Assembly (NCBI GenBank): GCA_959026725.1
Contig: CAUFMG010000007.1
Span: 30,091 to 94,090 of the forward strand
DNA length: 64,000 bases
From: an uncultured Collinsella sp.
Lineage (GTDB): Bacteria > Actinomycetota > Coriobacteriia > Coriobacteriales > Coriobacteriaceae
Direction of reading: 5' to 3'
The notes beneath the pieces were generated by a model, which saw only the letters and a list, made by a program, of their open reading frames with translations, did not search any database and was not told where the DNA came from. A program made the translations under genes and the position numbers. Shown here in pieces: positions 25,855 to 34,206 of the stretch. The first letter of the stretch is position 1. The number at the start of each line of letters is the position of its first letter.

Positions 25855-25875
25855 TGCACGGTTGTTTCCGTTGTG

Positions 25876-28434
25876 TTACTGCCCAAAGACCTCTTCGGCG
25901 ATGCGCGCGCTTTCGGCGGCATCCTTGGCATAGTAGTCCGCGCCGATCTGCTTGGCGTATTCGGGGGTGAGCACGGCGCCGCCCACGATGATCTTGACGC
26001 CCGGAACCTCGGTATGGAGCAGCTTGATGGTCTCTTCCATGGCGACGACCGTGGTAGTCATAAGCGCCGAGAGGCCGACGAGCTTAATATCGCGCTCCTT
26101 GACGGTCTTGAGTACCTCCTGCGGATCGACGTCGCGGCCCAGGTCAAAGACGGTGTAGCCGTAGTTGTCGAGCAGCATTTTGACGATGTTCTTGCCAATA
26201 TCGTGGATGTCGCCCTTGACGGTGGCCACGCAGATCTTGCCCTTGTCGGCGATCTCGCCGGCGGGCATCAGGCGCTTGATGGTGTCGAAGCCCACGCGTG
26301 CGGCTTCGGCCGAGGCCATAAGCTGCGGCAAGAAGAACTTGCCCTGGTCAAAGAGGACGCCAACCTCGTCGAGGGCGGGGATAAAGTGATTGTTGATAAG
26401 GTCCATGGCGTCGTGGTCTGTCAGCAGACGCTCGGTCTCGGCAGCGATCTCGCCTTTGCGGCCCGAGACGACCATTCGACGAATCGGGTCGTCGTTGCCG
26501 TCGGTGCCGGCGGTGCCGGCAGCGGGCGCGGCATCGCTCGATGCTGACTGAGCGGCCGCCGGGTTCGCGGCGATCTTGTACGGATCGGTCCAGCCGGCGT
26601 AGCGCTCGATGTATCCGGTCGAGCCCTCGTCCTCAACGCTCAGGACGCGATAGCTGTAGACGGTATCCATAAAGCGCTTGGAACCCGGGTTCATGATGGG
26701 GGCATCCAGACCTGCACCAAAGGCGGCGGCCAAAAAGACCGAGCCCAGCAGCGGCCGCGCGGGCAGGCCAAAGCTGATGTTCGATACGCCGAGTGCGCAC
26801 TTGACGCCCAGGCGCTCCTTGCACAGAGACATGGCACGTAGAATCTGCTCAGCCTGGCGCTGGTTGGTCGAGGCGGTCATGACCAGGCAGTCGATGAGGA
26901 TGCGGTCCGGGCCGATGCCGTAATGGGCGGCCTCGGCCACGATGCGCTCGGCGATGGCGAAGCGGGCCTCGGCGGTATCGGGGATGCCGCCCTCGTCGAG
27001 CGTAAGGCCGACGACGTTGGTGCCGTAGTGGGCCACCAGCGGAAAGATCTCATCCATGATCTGTTGTTTGCCATTGACCGAGTTGATGATGGGCTTGCCG
27101 GCGTAGCGGCGCACGGCGGCCTCGACGGCGGCGGGGTCGGTGGAGTCGATCTGCAGCGGCAGCAGCGTGGAGCCCTGGAGCTGCTCGGTGGCCTGCTGGA
27201 TGACCTTGACCTCGTCGATCTCGGGCAGGCCCACGTTGACGTCCAGGATGTCGGCGCCCTGCTCCTGCTGGCTGATGCCCTGACTCACGACGTAGTCCAG
27301 GTCGCCGTCGCGCAGGGCCTGCTGCAGGCGCTTTTTGCCGGTGGGGTTGATGCGCTCGCCGATGACGGCGATCTTGTGGCCGTCGCAGGGGAGGTCCACG
27401 ACCGTCTGGGCGCTCGTGACCGACATGCTGGGCTTGCGGTGGCGCGGGCTGGGCGTGTGGTTGTCGATAAGCGTGCGCAAGGCCGCCATGTGCGCCGGCG
27501 TGGTGCCGCAGCAACCGCCCACGACGCTCACGCCGTCCTCGATCATGCCGGCGACGGCCTCGGCGTACTCGGGTGCCTGGATATCAAAGACGGTATTGCC
27601 GTCATCGTCCACGCGGGGCAGTCCCGCATTGGCCTGCACCATAACGGGCTTGTCGGTGACGGTGAGCATGCGCGCGGCGAGCCCTCGGAGCTCGGCCGGG
27701 CCCTGGCTGCAGTTGATGCCCAGGACGTCGGCGCCGATGGCGTCGAGGGTGATGGCGGCGACCTCGGGGCTCGTGCCCAAGAAGGTGCGACCGTCTTCCT
27801 CAAAGGTCATGGTGGCAAAGACGGGCAGGTCGGAGTTCTCGCGGCAGGCGAGGACCGCCGCCTTGATCTCGGCCAGGTCGGTCATAGTCTCGATAATAAA
27901 GAGGTCCACACCCGCAGCGACGCCGGCGCGCACCTCCTCGGCAAAGAGGTCGTAGGCCTCGTCAAAGCTGAGGGTGCCCAGGGGGCGCAGCAGGGCGCCG
28001 ATGGGGCCGATGTCGCCGGCAACGTAGCGGGCGCCGGCGTCGCGGGCGCAGGTGACTGCCGCGGCAAAGACGTCTGCCACGGTGGCGGCGCCGTCGAGCT
28101 TGTGGGCGTTGGCGCCAAAGGTGTTGGCGGTGATCACATCGCAGCCGGCCTCGACGTATTGGCGCTGAATGTCGGTAATGACCTGGGGCTCCTCAAAGTT
28201 GAGCAGCTCGGGCAGGGCGCCGGCCTTCATGCCGGACGCCTGCAGCATGGTGCCCATGCCGCCGTCAAACAGCAGGTGTCCCGTGCCCTCGATGGCGGCA
28301 CGCAGGCGGTCATCCTTAATGCGAAGGTCGTCGATCGTGCGCGTCTTGTATGCAGCGCCATTACGGCGTGCGGCATCAACGGGTGCCGCCAGCGCGGCGC
28401 CGTCCAGATCATGAGTGATAAGCGGAGTAAACAT
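25876..28434 (-). CDS. metH: B12-dependent methionine synthase lacking the activation domain
   Basis: An 852-residue cytosolic enzyme that transfers the methyl group of methyltetrahydrofolate to homocysteine. Domain order: homocysteine-binding (residues about 50-330, LLFDGGMGTMLQ and zinc ligands VVGGCCGTTPAH), pterin-binding (about 355-620, GERINPTGKKRL), helical B12 cap, and B12-binding domain (about 720-850) with the axial-ligand motif GDIHDIGKN. It stops before the C-terminal AdoMet-binding reactivation domain, about 300 residues shorter than E. coli MetH. That domain is encoded by the preceding gene of the operon. Confidence 0.95.
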   Translation of the reverse strand: MFTPLITHDLDGAALAAPVDAARRNGAAYKTRTIDDLRIKDDRLRAAIEGTGHLLFDGGMGTMLQASGMKAGALPELLNFEEPQVITDIQRQYVEAGCDVITANTFGANAHKLDGAATVADVFAAAVTCARDAGARYVAGDIGPIGALLRPLGTLSFDEAYDLFAEEVRAGVAAGVDLFIIETMTDLAEIKAAVLACRENSDLPVFATMTFEEDGRTFLGTSPEVAAITLDAIGADVLGINCSQGPAELRGLAARMLTVTDKPVMVQANAGLPRVDDDGNTVFDIQAPEYAEAVAGMIEDGVSVVGGCCGTTPAHMAALRTLIDNHTPSPRHRKPSMSVTSAQTVVDLPCDGHKIAVIGERINPTGKKRLQQALRDGDLDYVVSQGISQQEQGADILDVNVGLPEIDEVKVIQQATEQLQGSTLLPLQIDSTDPAAVEAAVRRYAGKPIINSVNGKQQIMDEIFPLVAHYGTNVVGLTLDEGGIPDTAEARFAIAERIVAEAAHYGIGPDRILIDCLVMTASTNQRQAEQILRAMSLCKERLGVKCALGVSNISFGLPARPLLGSVFLAAAFGAGLDAPIMNPGSKRFMDTVYSYRVLSVEDEGSTGYIERYAGWTDPYKIAANPAAAQSASSDAAPAAGTAGTDGNDDPIRRMVVSGRKGEIAAETERLLTDHDAMDLINNHFIPALDEVGVLFDQGKFFLPQLMASAEAARVGFDTIKRLMPAGEIADKGKICVATVKGDIHDIGKNIVKMLLDNYGYTVFDLGRDVDPQEVLKTVKERDIKLVGLSALMTTTVVAMEETIKLLHTEVPGVKIIVGGAVLTPEYAKQIGADYYAKDAAESARIAEEVFGQ

Positions 28435-28443
28435 CGATGGCTC

Positions 28444-29232
28444 CTAATGGCTGGAATAGCAGGTGGTGTGGGCGGCGCGGAAGCGGCAGTGCTCGCGCAT
28501 GCGGCAGATATTGCAGGTGGGGCGGCTCTGGGCGTCGTGGACCTCGCCGTCGAACAGACCGATCACTGCGGTCACGCTCTTGGTGGGCATGAGCAGGCTG
28601 GTGGGAGTGACGGTAAGTCCAATGAGGCGCGTGGCGTTGAGTGCATCCACGATCGAGCGCTGGGCCGAGAGCGGGCAGTCGCCATAGCCGGGACTGAAGC
28701 GCCAGTTGCCGGCGAGCCCGTGTGCAGCGGCAGCGGCCTTGACCTGTCGGTCCATCTGCTCAACAGCAGCTTCTACATAGGCAGAGCATGCGGCGTCGAG
28801 CACGGCGCCTTCCAGGGGTTGCTGGGCTCCAGTGGTGCGCAGGCGACGCTCGGCGTCCATGCCGAGGGTGCAGGCCATGAGCGCCGCCAGGCGGGCGTCT
28901 TTGAGATGTCGATAGATATCACGACCCCGCAGCTCAACATTGGTGCCAACCAAGCGGATGCAGGGCTCGCCCTGCTCGTCAACGCCCGTGGCATCGACGG
29001 CAAACACGCGTCGAACGCCGCGGGGCTCGATATCCAGCTCTAGGCGCTCGACCACAAGCTCAATTCGTCGTGACAGATCGGGCTCAATCTGCTGGCCGCC
29101 GTAGCCCAGATACTGCAGCATCTCGGCACGGTCGACACGAGGGTGGTGGGCAGCGTCGATACGGTAAAGCGCCGGCGACGCAAGGTCGGCCGGCACTTCA
29201 GCAACGGTTGTATCGACGTGCGGTTTTTCCAT
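28444..29232 (-). CDS. Separate methionine synthase activation-domain protein
   Basis: A 262-residue homologue of the MetH reactivation domain, which reductively methylates inactive cob(II)alamin using AdoMet. The visible signature is WRFSPGYGDCPLSAQ followed by TPTSLLMPTKSVTAVIGL, matching the conserved RxxPGY core. The C-terminus adds CNICRMREHCRFR, a Cys cluster that could bind an iron-sulfur centre or metal and would replace flavodoxin-type reduction; that is inferred. It overlaps metF by TAATG and precedes metH, so it supplies in trans the domain MetH lacks. Confidence 0.88.
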   Translation of the reverse strand: MEKPHVDTTVAEVPADLASPALYRIDAAHHPRVDRAEMLQYLGYGGQQIEPDLSRRIELVVERLELDIEPRGVRRVFAVDATGVDEQGEPCIRLVGTNVELRGRDIYRHLKDARLAALMACTLGMDAERRLRTTGAQQPLEGAVLDAACSAYVEAAVEQMDRQVKAAAAAHGLAGNWRFSPGYGDCPLSAQRSIVDALNATRLIGLTVTPTSLLMPTKSVTAVIGLFDGEVHDAQSRPTCNICRMREHCRFRAAHTTCYSSH

Positions 29233-30104
29233 TACCCCAGGCGCTCCATAATGGTCGCGGCGATTGCAGGACGGTTCATAGTGTACAGGTGCAGACCGTC
29301 GGCACCGTGCTCCTTAAGGTCGCAAAGCTGACGAGCAGCATAATCTACACCGGCTGCCTGCAGGCTCTCGGGGTCGTTCTCGTACTTGGCGAGGATCTTG
29401 ATGACGGGGGAGGGCAGCGACGCGCCGCACATAAAGACCATGCGGCTGATCTGCGACTTGCCCATAAACGGCATGATGCCCGCGGTAATGGGCACGGTGA
29501 TGCCGGCCTTGTCGGCAAGCTCGCGGAAGCGATAGAAGCACTCGTTATCAAAGAAGAGCTGTGTCACAAAGAAGCTCGCGCCGGCGTCTTGCTTTTGCTT
29601 GAGGTGCTCGACCGAGAGGTTGAGATCCTCGCAGGCAATGTGGCCTTCGGGGTAGGCTGCGGCGCCCACGCAAAAGCCGGCGTCGACGAGCTCGGGGATG
29701 AGGTCGCGGGCGTAGGCGTAGTCGGAGGCAGGCTTGTCGTCCTCGGTCGCGCCGGCGGGCAGGTCGCCGCGCAGGGCTAGCACGTTTTCCACGCCGGCAG
29801 TGCGATACTCGTCAATCTTGGCGGTGATGTCGGCGTGGGTGCGGCCCACGCAGGTGAGATGCGCTACCGAGGGCGTATCGAATTCGCTCGAAATCATATG
29901 CGCGATGGGGGCGGTGGTGGCACCGTTACCCGAGCCGCCGGCCGAGCAGGTGACCGAGACAAAGCTCGGCGAAAGCTTACACAGATTGCCTGCCACCTCG
30001 CGAGCCGTGTCGAGGGTAAGCTCGCCCTTGGGCGGGAACATCTCAAACGAAACGGGTGCGGTGCCCTGGGATGCTGCCTGCTTAAAAACCTCGTCGACGC
30101 GCAT
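29232..30104 (-). CDS. metF: 5,10-methylenetetrahydrofolate reductase
   Basis: A 290-residue flavoenzyme producing methyltetrahydrofolate for MetH. Visible family features are SFEMFPPKGE near residue 20, VTCSAGGSGNGATTAP, the VLALRGDLPAG loop near residue 115 and ITAGIMPFMGKSQI near 212. ATG 30104 follows AAAGGAG. It is first of a three-gene operon metF - activation domain - metH, a complete methyl-transfer module. Confidence 0.95.
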   Translation of the reverse strand: MRVDEVFKQAASQGTAPVSFEMFPPKGELTLDTAREVAGNLCKLSPSFVSVTCSAGGSGNGATTAPIAHMISSEFDTPSVAHLTCVGRTHADITAKIDEYRTAGVENVLALRGDLPAGATEDDKPASDYAYARDLIPELVDAGFCVGAAAYPEGHIACEDLNLSVEHLKQKQDAGASFFVTQLFFDNECFYRFRELADKAGITVPITAGIMPFMGKSQISRMVFMCGASLPSPVIKILAKYENDPESLQAAGVDYAARQLCDLKEHGADGLHLYTMNRPAIAATIMERLG

Positions 30105-30530
30105 ATCGTGCTCCTTTAGATACTTAATAGTGTGATGTGTGGTAAGGATTCTACAGCACCACTGTGTTACGGTGGAGTTTCACTCGCTATTTGGTGATAC
30201 CAATCGAAAATGCTTTGCTATCGGCATTTCTTATAACAGAGCGGTCAATCTAGGATGGGGCTATAAAGACTGGTATCTGATACGAAATACCAGTTAATAG
30301 AGCCCCATCCCAAATTGACTACCCTTAAACTATGGGGAGAGGTCTGCAATTTATACAGTTGATTGGCTGTTGAGGGTGGCAACGCCGCCTCGATAGGGTA
30401 ACCTCATTGATTGGTTTCGTGACAGCAACATAACGGTAATGTCGCGGAAACACGACGAGCCTAATCTATGACTCGTTCGTTAGTAATCAACACCGCTTCT
30501 CACGCGGTGCCGATACGAAGGGAGTTCCGT
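30105..30530. promoter_or_regulatory. Divergent control region between metF and glutamine synthetase
   Basis: This 426-base gap holds the nested palindrome of 30244-30319 and an imperfect dyad GAAAATGC / GGCATTTC at 30206-30230, upstream of metF. The dyad could be an operator for a LysR-type or other methionine regulator. I found no SAM, cobalamin or T-box riboswitch core. Confidence 0.45.
30244..30319. repeat. 76-bp nested palindrome
   Basis: Three stems are arranged symmetrically: GTCAAT/ATTGAC, GGATGGGGCT/AGCCCCATCC and ACTGGTAT/ATACCAGT. They are separated by equal-sized unpaired bulges (3 and 6 bases on each side) around a 10-base loop. There is no T-tract on either strand. Confidence 0.85.
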
Positions 30531-32618
30531 ATGGCCGATCTTACTGACCGCTTCGGGACCATGGTGTTCTCTGAGGAAGTCATGAAGGACTACCTCCCCA
30601 AGGACATTTGGAAGCGCCTTGCTGCAACCCTCGAGGGCGGTGAGCCGCTCGACCTGGATGTGGCCAACGCCGTTGCCCATGCCATGAAGGTCTGGGCCAT
30701 CTCCAAGGGCGCGACGCACTACGCGCACTGGTTCCAGCCGCTTTCGGGCATTACTTCCGAGAAGCACGACAGCTTCCTGGAGCCCAACCACGACGGCACC
30801 GCCATTACCAAGTTTACGGGCAAGAACCTCATCCAGGGCGAGCCCGATGCCTCCAGCTTCCCCAACGGCGGCTTGCGTGCCACCTTCGAGGCCCGTGGCT
30901 ACACCGCTTGGGATCCCACTAGCCCCGCCTTTATCAAGGACGATGTCCTGTGCATCCCCACGGCTTTCTGCTCCTACACGGGCGAGGCCCTGGACAAGAA
31001 GACCCCGCTGCTGCGCTCTATGACCGCGCTCTCGCGTGAGTCTAAGCGCGTTTTGGCGCTGTTTGGTAAGACCCCCAAGAAGGTCGTTCCTTCCGTGGGC
31101 GATGAGCAGGAGTACTTCCTGATCAAGAAAGACGCTTACCGCAAGCGCAGGGACCTGGTCATCACCGGCCGCACCCTCTTTGGCGCTGCCCCCTGCAAGG
31201 GCCAGGAGCTCGAGGAGCACTACTTTGGCGCTATCCGCCCCACCGTCTCGGCCTATATGAAGGATCTGGATGATGGACTGTGGGCGCTTGGCATTCCCGC
31301 CAAGACCAAGCACAACGAGGTTGCTCCCTGCCAGCATGAGCTCGCACCGGTCTATGGCGAGGTCAACGAGGCCATCGACCAGAATCTGGTCATGATGGAG
31401 AAGATGAAGCTCATCGCCTCCCGCCACGACTTGGTCTGCCTGCTGCACGAGAAGCCCTTCGAGGGCATCAACGGTTCGGGCAAGCACAACAACTGGTCGC
31501 TTGGCACCGAGTCCGAGAACCTGCTCGATCCGGGCGACACCCCGCTCGACAACCTGCAGTTCATTGTCTTCCTCACCGCGGTGATCGAGGCCGTCGATAA
31601 CTATCAGGAGCTCCTGCGTGCTTCCGTTGCCTCAGCCGGCAACGATCATCGTCTGGGCGCCAACGAGGCTCCTCCGGCGATTATGTCCATCTTCCTGGGC
31701 GACCAGCTTACCGAGGTCGTCGAGAAGATTATCGATGGCAAGGCTTCCGTCCATGCCACGCGCGGCGTGCTTGACCTGGGCGCCGATACCCTGCCCAAGC
31801 TGATGCAGGACAACACCGACCGCAACCGCACCTCCCCGTTCGCCTTTACCGGCAACAAGTTCGAGTTCCGTGCCTGCGGCTCCGAGCAGAACGTCTCCGA
31901 CTCCAACCTGGTGCTCGATGCCGCCGTGGCCAAATCGCTCAAGTCCTTCGCCGACGCACTCGAGGGTACGCCCGAGGATAAGTTCCAGGACGCCGCGCTC
32001 GAGTACTGCAAGAAGGTGCTGACCGATCACCAGCGCATCCTGTTCTCCGGCGACGGTTACTCAGACGAGTGGCCCATCGAGGCCGAGAAGCGCGGCCTTG
32101 CCAACAACAAGACCACGGCCGACGCCCTGCCCGCCTTTGTTTCCGATAAGGCTATCGCGCTCTTTGAGGAGACGGGTGTCCTGACCAAGGCCGAGGCCCA
32201 GTGCCGCTACGACTGCAAGCTCGAGAAGTACAACAAGCTCATGAACATCGAGGCCACCACGATGGTTCGCGAGGCGCGTCGTACCTATCGCCCGGTCATT
32301 ACCGCCTATGCCACCAAGGTCGCTAAGGGCCTTGAGACTATTCGTGCCGCCGGTGCTGAGGCCGCCATGCAGTGCGAGCAGAACACGCTCAACAAGCTCT
32401 GCAACGGTATCACCGCCATCAACGACTCCATCAAGGCGCTCGACGCCGTGCATCAGAAGGCTGAGGCCCTCGATGGCCAGGAGCAGGCCAACGTGTACGC
32501 GCACGAGGTCGTTCCCGCTATGGATGCGCTGCGTGCCGCCGTGGACGCCATGGAGGAGATCGTGGCAGCCGACTACTGGCCGGTCCCGACCTACGACGAC
32601 ATCCTGTTCTACGTGTAG
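30531..32618 (+). CDS. glnN: Glutamine synthetase type III
   Basis: A 695-residue type III glutamine synthetase, a dodecameric enzyme making glutamine from glutamate, ammonia and ATP. The start at 30531 ([20 protein letters not shown]) follows GAAGGGAG; an upstream in-frame start would add 21 non-homologous residues. Visible are the type III catalytic segments [27 protein letters not shown] (here [15 protein letters not shown]) and [14 protein letters not shown]. The length agrees with the family (about 700). A terminator follows and the gene appears monocistronic. Confidence 0.96.
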   Translation: MADLTDRFGTMVFSEEVMKDYLPKDIWKRLAATLEGGEPLDLDVANAVAHAMKVWAISKGATHYAHWFQPLSGITSEKHDSFLEPNHDGTAITKFTGKNLIQGEPDASSFPNGGLRATFEARGYTAWDPTSPAFIKDDVLCIPTAFCSYTGEALDKKTPLLRSMTALSRESKRVLALFGKTPKKVVPSVGDEQEYFLIKKDAYRKRRDLVITGRTLFGAAPCKGQELEEHYFGAIRPTVSAYMKDLDDGLWALGIPAKTKHNEVAPCQHELAPVYGEVNEAIDQNLVMMEKMKLIASRHDLVCLLHEKPFEGINGSGKHNNWSLGTESENLLDPGDTPLDNLQFIVFLTAVIEAVDNYQELLRASVASAGNDHRLGANEAPPAIMSIFLGDQLTEVVEKIIDGKASVHATRGVLDLGADTLPKLMQDNTDRNRTSPFAFTGNKFEFRACGSEQNVSDSNLVLDAAVAKSLKSFADALEGTPEDKFQDAALEYCKKVLTDHQRILFSGDGYSDEWPIEAEKRGLANNKTTADALPAFVSDKAIALFEETGVLTKAEAQCRYDCKLEKYNKLMNIEATTMVREARRTYRPVITAYATKVAKGLETIRAAGAEAAMQCEQNTLNKLCNGITAINDSIKALDAVHQKAEALDGQEQANVYAHEVVPAMDALRAAVDAMEEIVAADYWPVPTYDDILFYV

Positions 32619-32649
32619 GGCGTAACTGACATATCGTCACGGTATTGAG

Positions 32650-32681
32650 CCGGGGTCCGCATCATGCGGGCCCCGGTTTTT
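32650..32681 (+). terminator. Terminator behind glutamine synthetase
   Basis: CCGGGGTCCGCA / TGCGGGCCCCGG with loop TCA is followed by TTTTTG. Confidence 0.9.
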
Positions 32682-32683
32682 GT

Positions 32684-33450
32684 TACGGGCTTTAGCCTGT
32701 GCGGGGCGCGCAGCGCGCCGCATCAGAAACCACCCGCTATGCGGGTGGGGCCAAACGGCTTTACAAAGCCGCCCCCTCGCCGGACACTTGCGATTGTTCA
32801 GGCCGCAAGGAATCCGAGTCGAGAGGGCGGTGGTGGCGTATGGCCCAGAAGGCCTACAGCCTGTCGCACACGAAGTGGATGTGCAAGTACCACGTCGTGT
32901 TCACGCCGAAGTATAGGCGCAAAGTGATCTACAACCAAATAAGGTCCGACCTTGGGGAGATCTTCAGGAAGCTCTGCCAGTACAAGGGGATCGAGATCAT
33001 CGAGGGGCACCTGATGCCCGACCACGTGCACGTGCTGCTGGCGATACCGCCGAAGTACAGCGTCTCGAGCGTGATGGGCTACCTGAAGGGGAAGAGCTCG
33101 CTGATGATATTCGACAGGCACGCCAACCTCAAGTACAAGTTCGGCAACAGGAAGTTCTGGGCGGAGGGCTACTACGTGTCCACCGTCGGCCTGAACGAGG
33201 CCACCATCGCGAAGTACATCCGGGAGCAGGAGAAGGCCGACATCGCGATCGACCGGCTGAGCGTCAAGGAGTACGAGGACCCCTTCGGCAGGGGGCCGGG
33301 GCGTAAATAGCGCCGGTTTGACCGGCCCGCCACGGGTCAATCTGCAGTGCGGCCCGAACCCCGTGAGGGCCGGCGCCTTTAGACGCGTGCCGGAAATCCA
33401 AGGGTTATACCCTAAGAGCAAACCACCCCTTTTAGGGGTGGTTTTGATTT
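32684..33450 (+). mobile_element. IS200-like insertion sequence
   Basis: The element has a TnpA gene flanked by subterminal palindromes, CCACCCGC-TAT-GCGGGTGG at 32730-32748 and AACCACCCCT-TTT-AGGGGTGGTT at 33421-33443. No TnpB is present. The boundaries are approximate, because members of this family have no terminal inverted repeats and make no target duplication. Confidence 0.7.
32840..33310 (+). CDS. tnpA: IS200/IS605-type Y1 transposase TnpA
   Basis: A 156-residue HUH single-strand transposase. The metal-binding HUH is in MPDHVHVLLAIPP (near residue 60) and the nucleophilic Tyr is in IAKYIREQEKAD (near 127). The opening SHTKWMCKYHVVFTPKYRRKVI is typical. The start ATG 32840 was chosen over upstream codons, which translate the left end of the element. 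It looks full-length and potentially active. Confidence 0.95.
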   Translation: MAQKAYSLSHTKWMCKYHVVFTPKYRRKVIYNQIRSDLGEIFRKLCQYKGIEIIEGHLMPDHVHVLLAIPPKYSVSSVMGYLKGKSSLMIFDRHANLKYKFGNRKFWAEGYYVSTVGLNEATIAKYIREQEKADIAIDRLSVKEYEDPFGRGPGRK

Positions 33451-33506
33451 GCGAAGGACGCTTTGAAGCCCGTTTTGCCGCCGATTCGCCTAGGTATAAA
33501 GGGTTG

Positions 33507-33723
33507 TGGGCAAAAAACGTCAAATATGAGTACTGTCACAAGTCCTGTAGCATTATTTATTTGCAAAATATGCAGTGTTACGCAACATATGTCCAAGTAC
33601 TTAGCCGATAAACGTCTGCAATTCTTCCGCCGTAGGACACCTGACGTCTAAATCGATTTCTGAAGGCATGAAATCGCTGTTACTAAATCGGTAACAGTAC
33701 TCATATTTGCCATTTTTTGCCCA
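33507..33723. repeat. MITE-like element with 30-bp inverted ends
   Basis: The ends 33507-33536 (TGGGCAAAAAACGTCAAATA onward) and 33694-33723 are reverse complements with 28 of 30 matches and enclose 157 bases. The interior has no gene. It lies between the IS and the tRNA. Confidence 0.75.
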
Positions 33724-33786
33724 TGGTCCATCGGAAGATGCCGGGATCCGCACCCTGCCGGGTCCGAATCCCGGCATATCGGTAGC

Positions 33787-33818
33787 AAAAAGCCCGCTAC
33801 CGAATTGGTAACGGGCTT
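33787..33818 (-). terminator. Terminator behind tRNA-Glu
   Basis: On the minus strand AGCCCGTTACC / GGTAGCGGGCT has an AATTC loop followed by TTTTTG. Confidence 0.85.
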
Positions 33819-33829
33819 CACATTTCAAA

Positions 33830-33906
33830 TGGTGCCCCCAGCGGGATTCGAACCCGCGATATCCACCTTGAAAGGGTGGCGTCCTTGGCCGCTAGACGAT
33901 GGGGAC
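33830..33906 (-). tRNA. tRNA-Glu (UUC)
   Basis: On the minus strand the acceptor GTCCCCA pairs with TGGGGGC. The D-arm segment is GTCTAGCGGCCAAGGAC, the anticodon stem is CCACC/GGTGG with loop CTTTCAA (anticodon UUC), and the T-arm is CGCGGGTTCGAATCCCGC. The discriminator is A, and CCA is encoded. Confidence 0.97.
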
Positions 33907-34007
33907 AGCGGGAAAGAGTATAGCAGACTTTTTTAGCCGTTCACATATCGTTGGCAAACTGAAAAACCACCACATAGGAGCTGGCTCTCTATCCCGATCA
34001 TCAAACA

Positions 34008-34142
34008 TCTCAACCTGTAACATCTGGGCTGATAAATCGGCTCTATGTGTTACAGATCGAGACAAAAGGCAGGCGTCGGGACGAACATCTCATTCTGTAA
34101 CAGTAAGACGACTTTTAACGGTCTAGATGTTACAGATTGAGA
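34008..34142. repeat. Two tandem palindromic units
   Basis: Each unit begins TCTCANNCTGTAACA and ends TGTTACAGATNGAGA, with 25 different bases between. The spacing is 80 bases unit to unit. Each can form a hairpin of about 12 pairs, so they are either binding sites for one palindrome-reading protein or a small mobile repeat. Confidence 0.8.
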
Positions 34143-34163
34143 CAAACCGCTGGGACGGGTCAA

Positions 34164-34200
34164 AACCACCACAAAGGTGCCTGTCCCCTTTGTGGTGGTT
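34164..34200 (-). terminator. Terminator behind murT-gatD
   Basis: A 14-bp perfect stem AACCACCACAAAGG / CCTTTGTGGTGGTT; the minus strand continues TTTTGACC. Confidence 0.88.
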
Positions 34201-34206
34201 GGGGCG

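Larger units (their letters stand above)
33311..33829. other. IS right end, MITE-like repeat and tRNA terminator region
   Basis: No supported gene is present. The region holds the IS right-end palindrome, the inverted-repeat element 33507-33723, a 10-bp inverted repeat ATGCCGGGAT/ATCCCGGCAT at 33738-33777, and the tRNA terminator. Short open frames here encode similar WAKN.KYEYC peptides on opposite strands; this follows from the inverted repeats and does not show a gene. Confidence 0.6.
33907..34206. other. Intergenic region with paired hairpin repeats
   Basis: No gene is seen. Two similar palindromic units lie at 34008-34062 and 34088-34142 and a terminator at 34164-34200. Confidence 0.6.

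Noticed and set aside
24247..26547. Large plus-strand frames opposite the UPF0210 and metH genes (also 26923-29043 and 34177-35748)
   Set aside because: They lie antisense to strongly conserved genes and reflect high GC third positions; their translations show no family.
33130..33310. TnpB or RNA-guided nuclease partner of the IS200-like element
   Set aside because: No second gene or omega-RNA-like region follows; only TnpA is present.
33601..33828. Minus-strand small protein in the MITE-like region
   Set aside because: Its peptide resembles the one on the other strand only because of the inverted repeat; no RBS.
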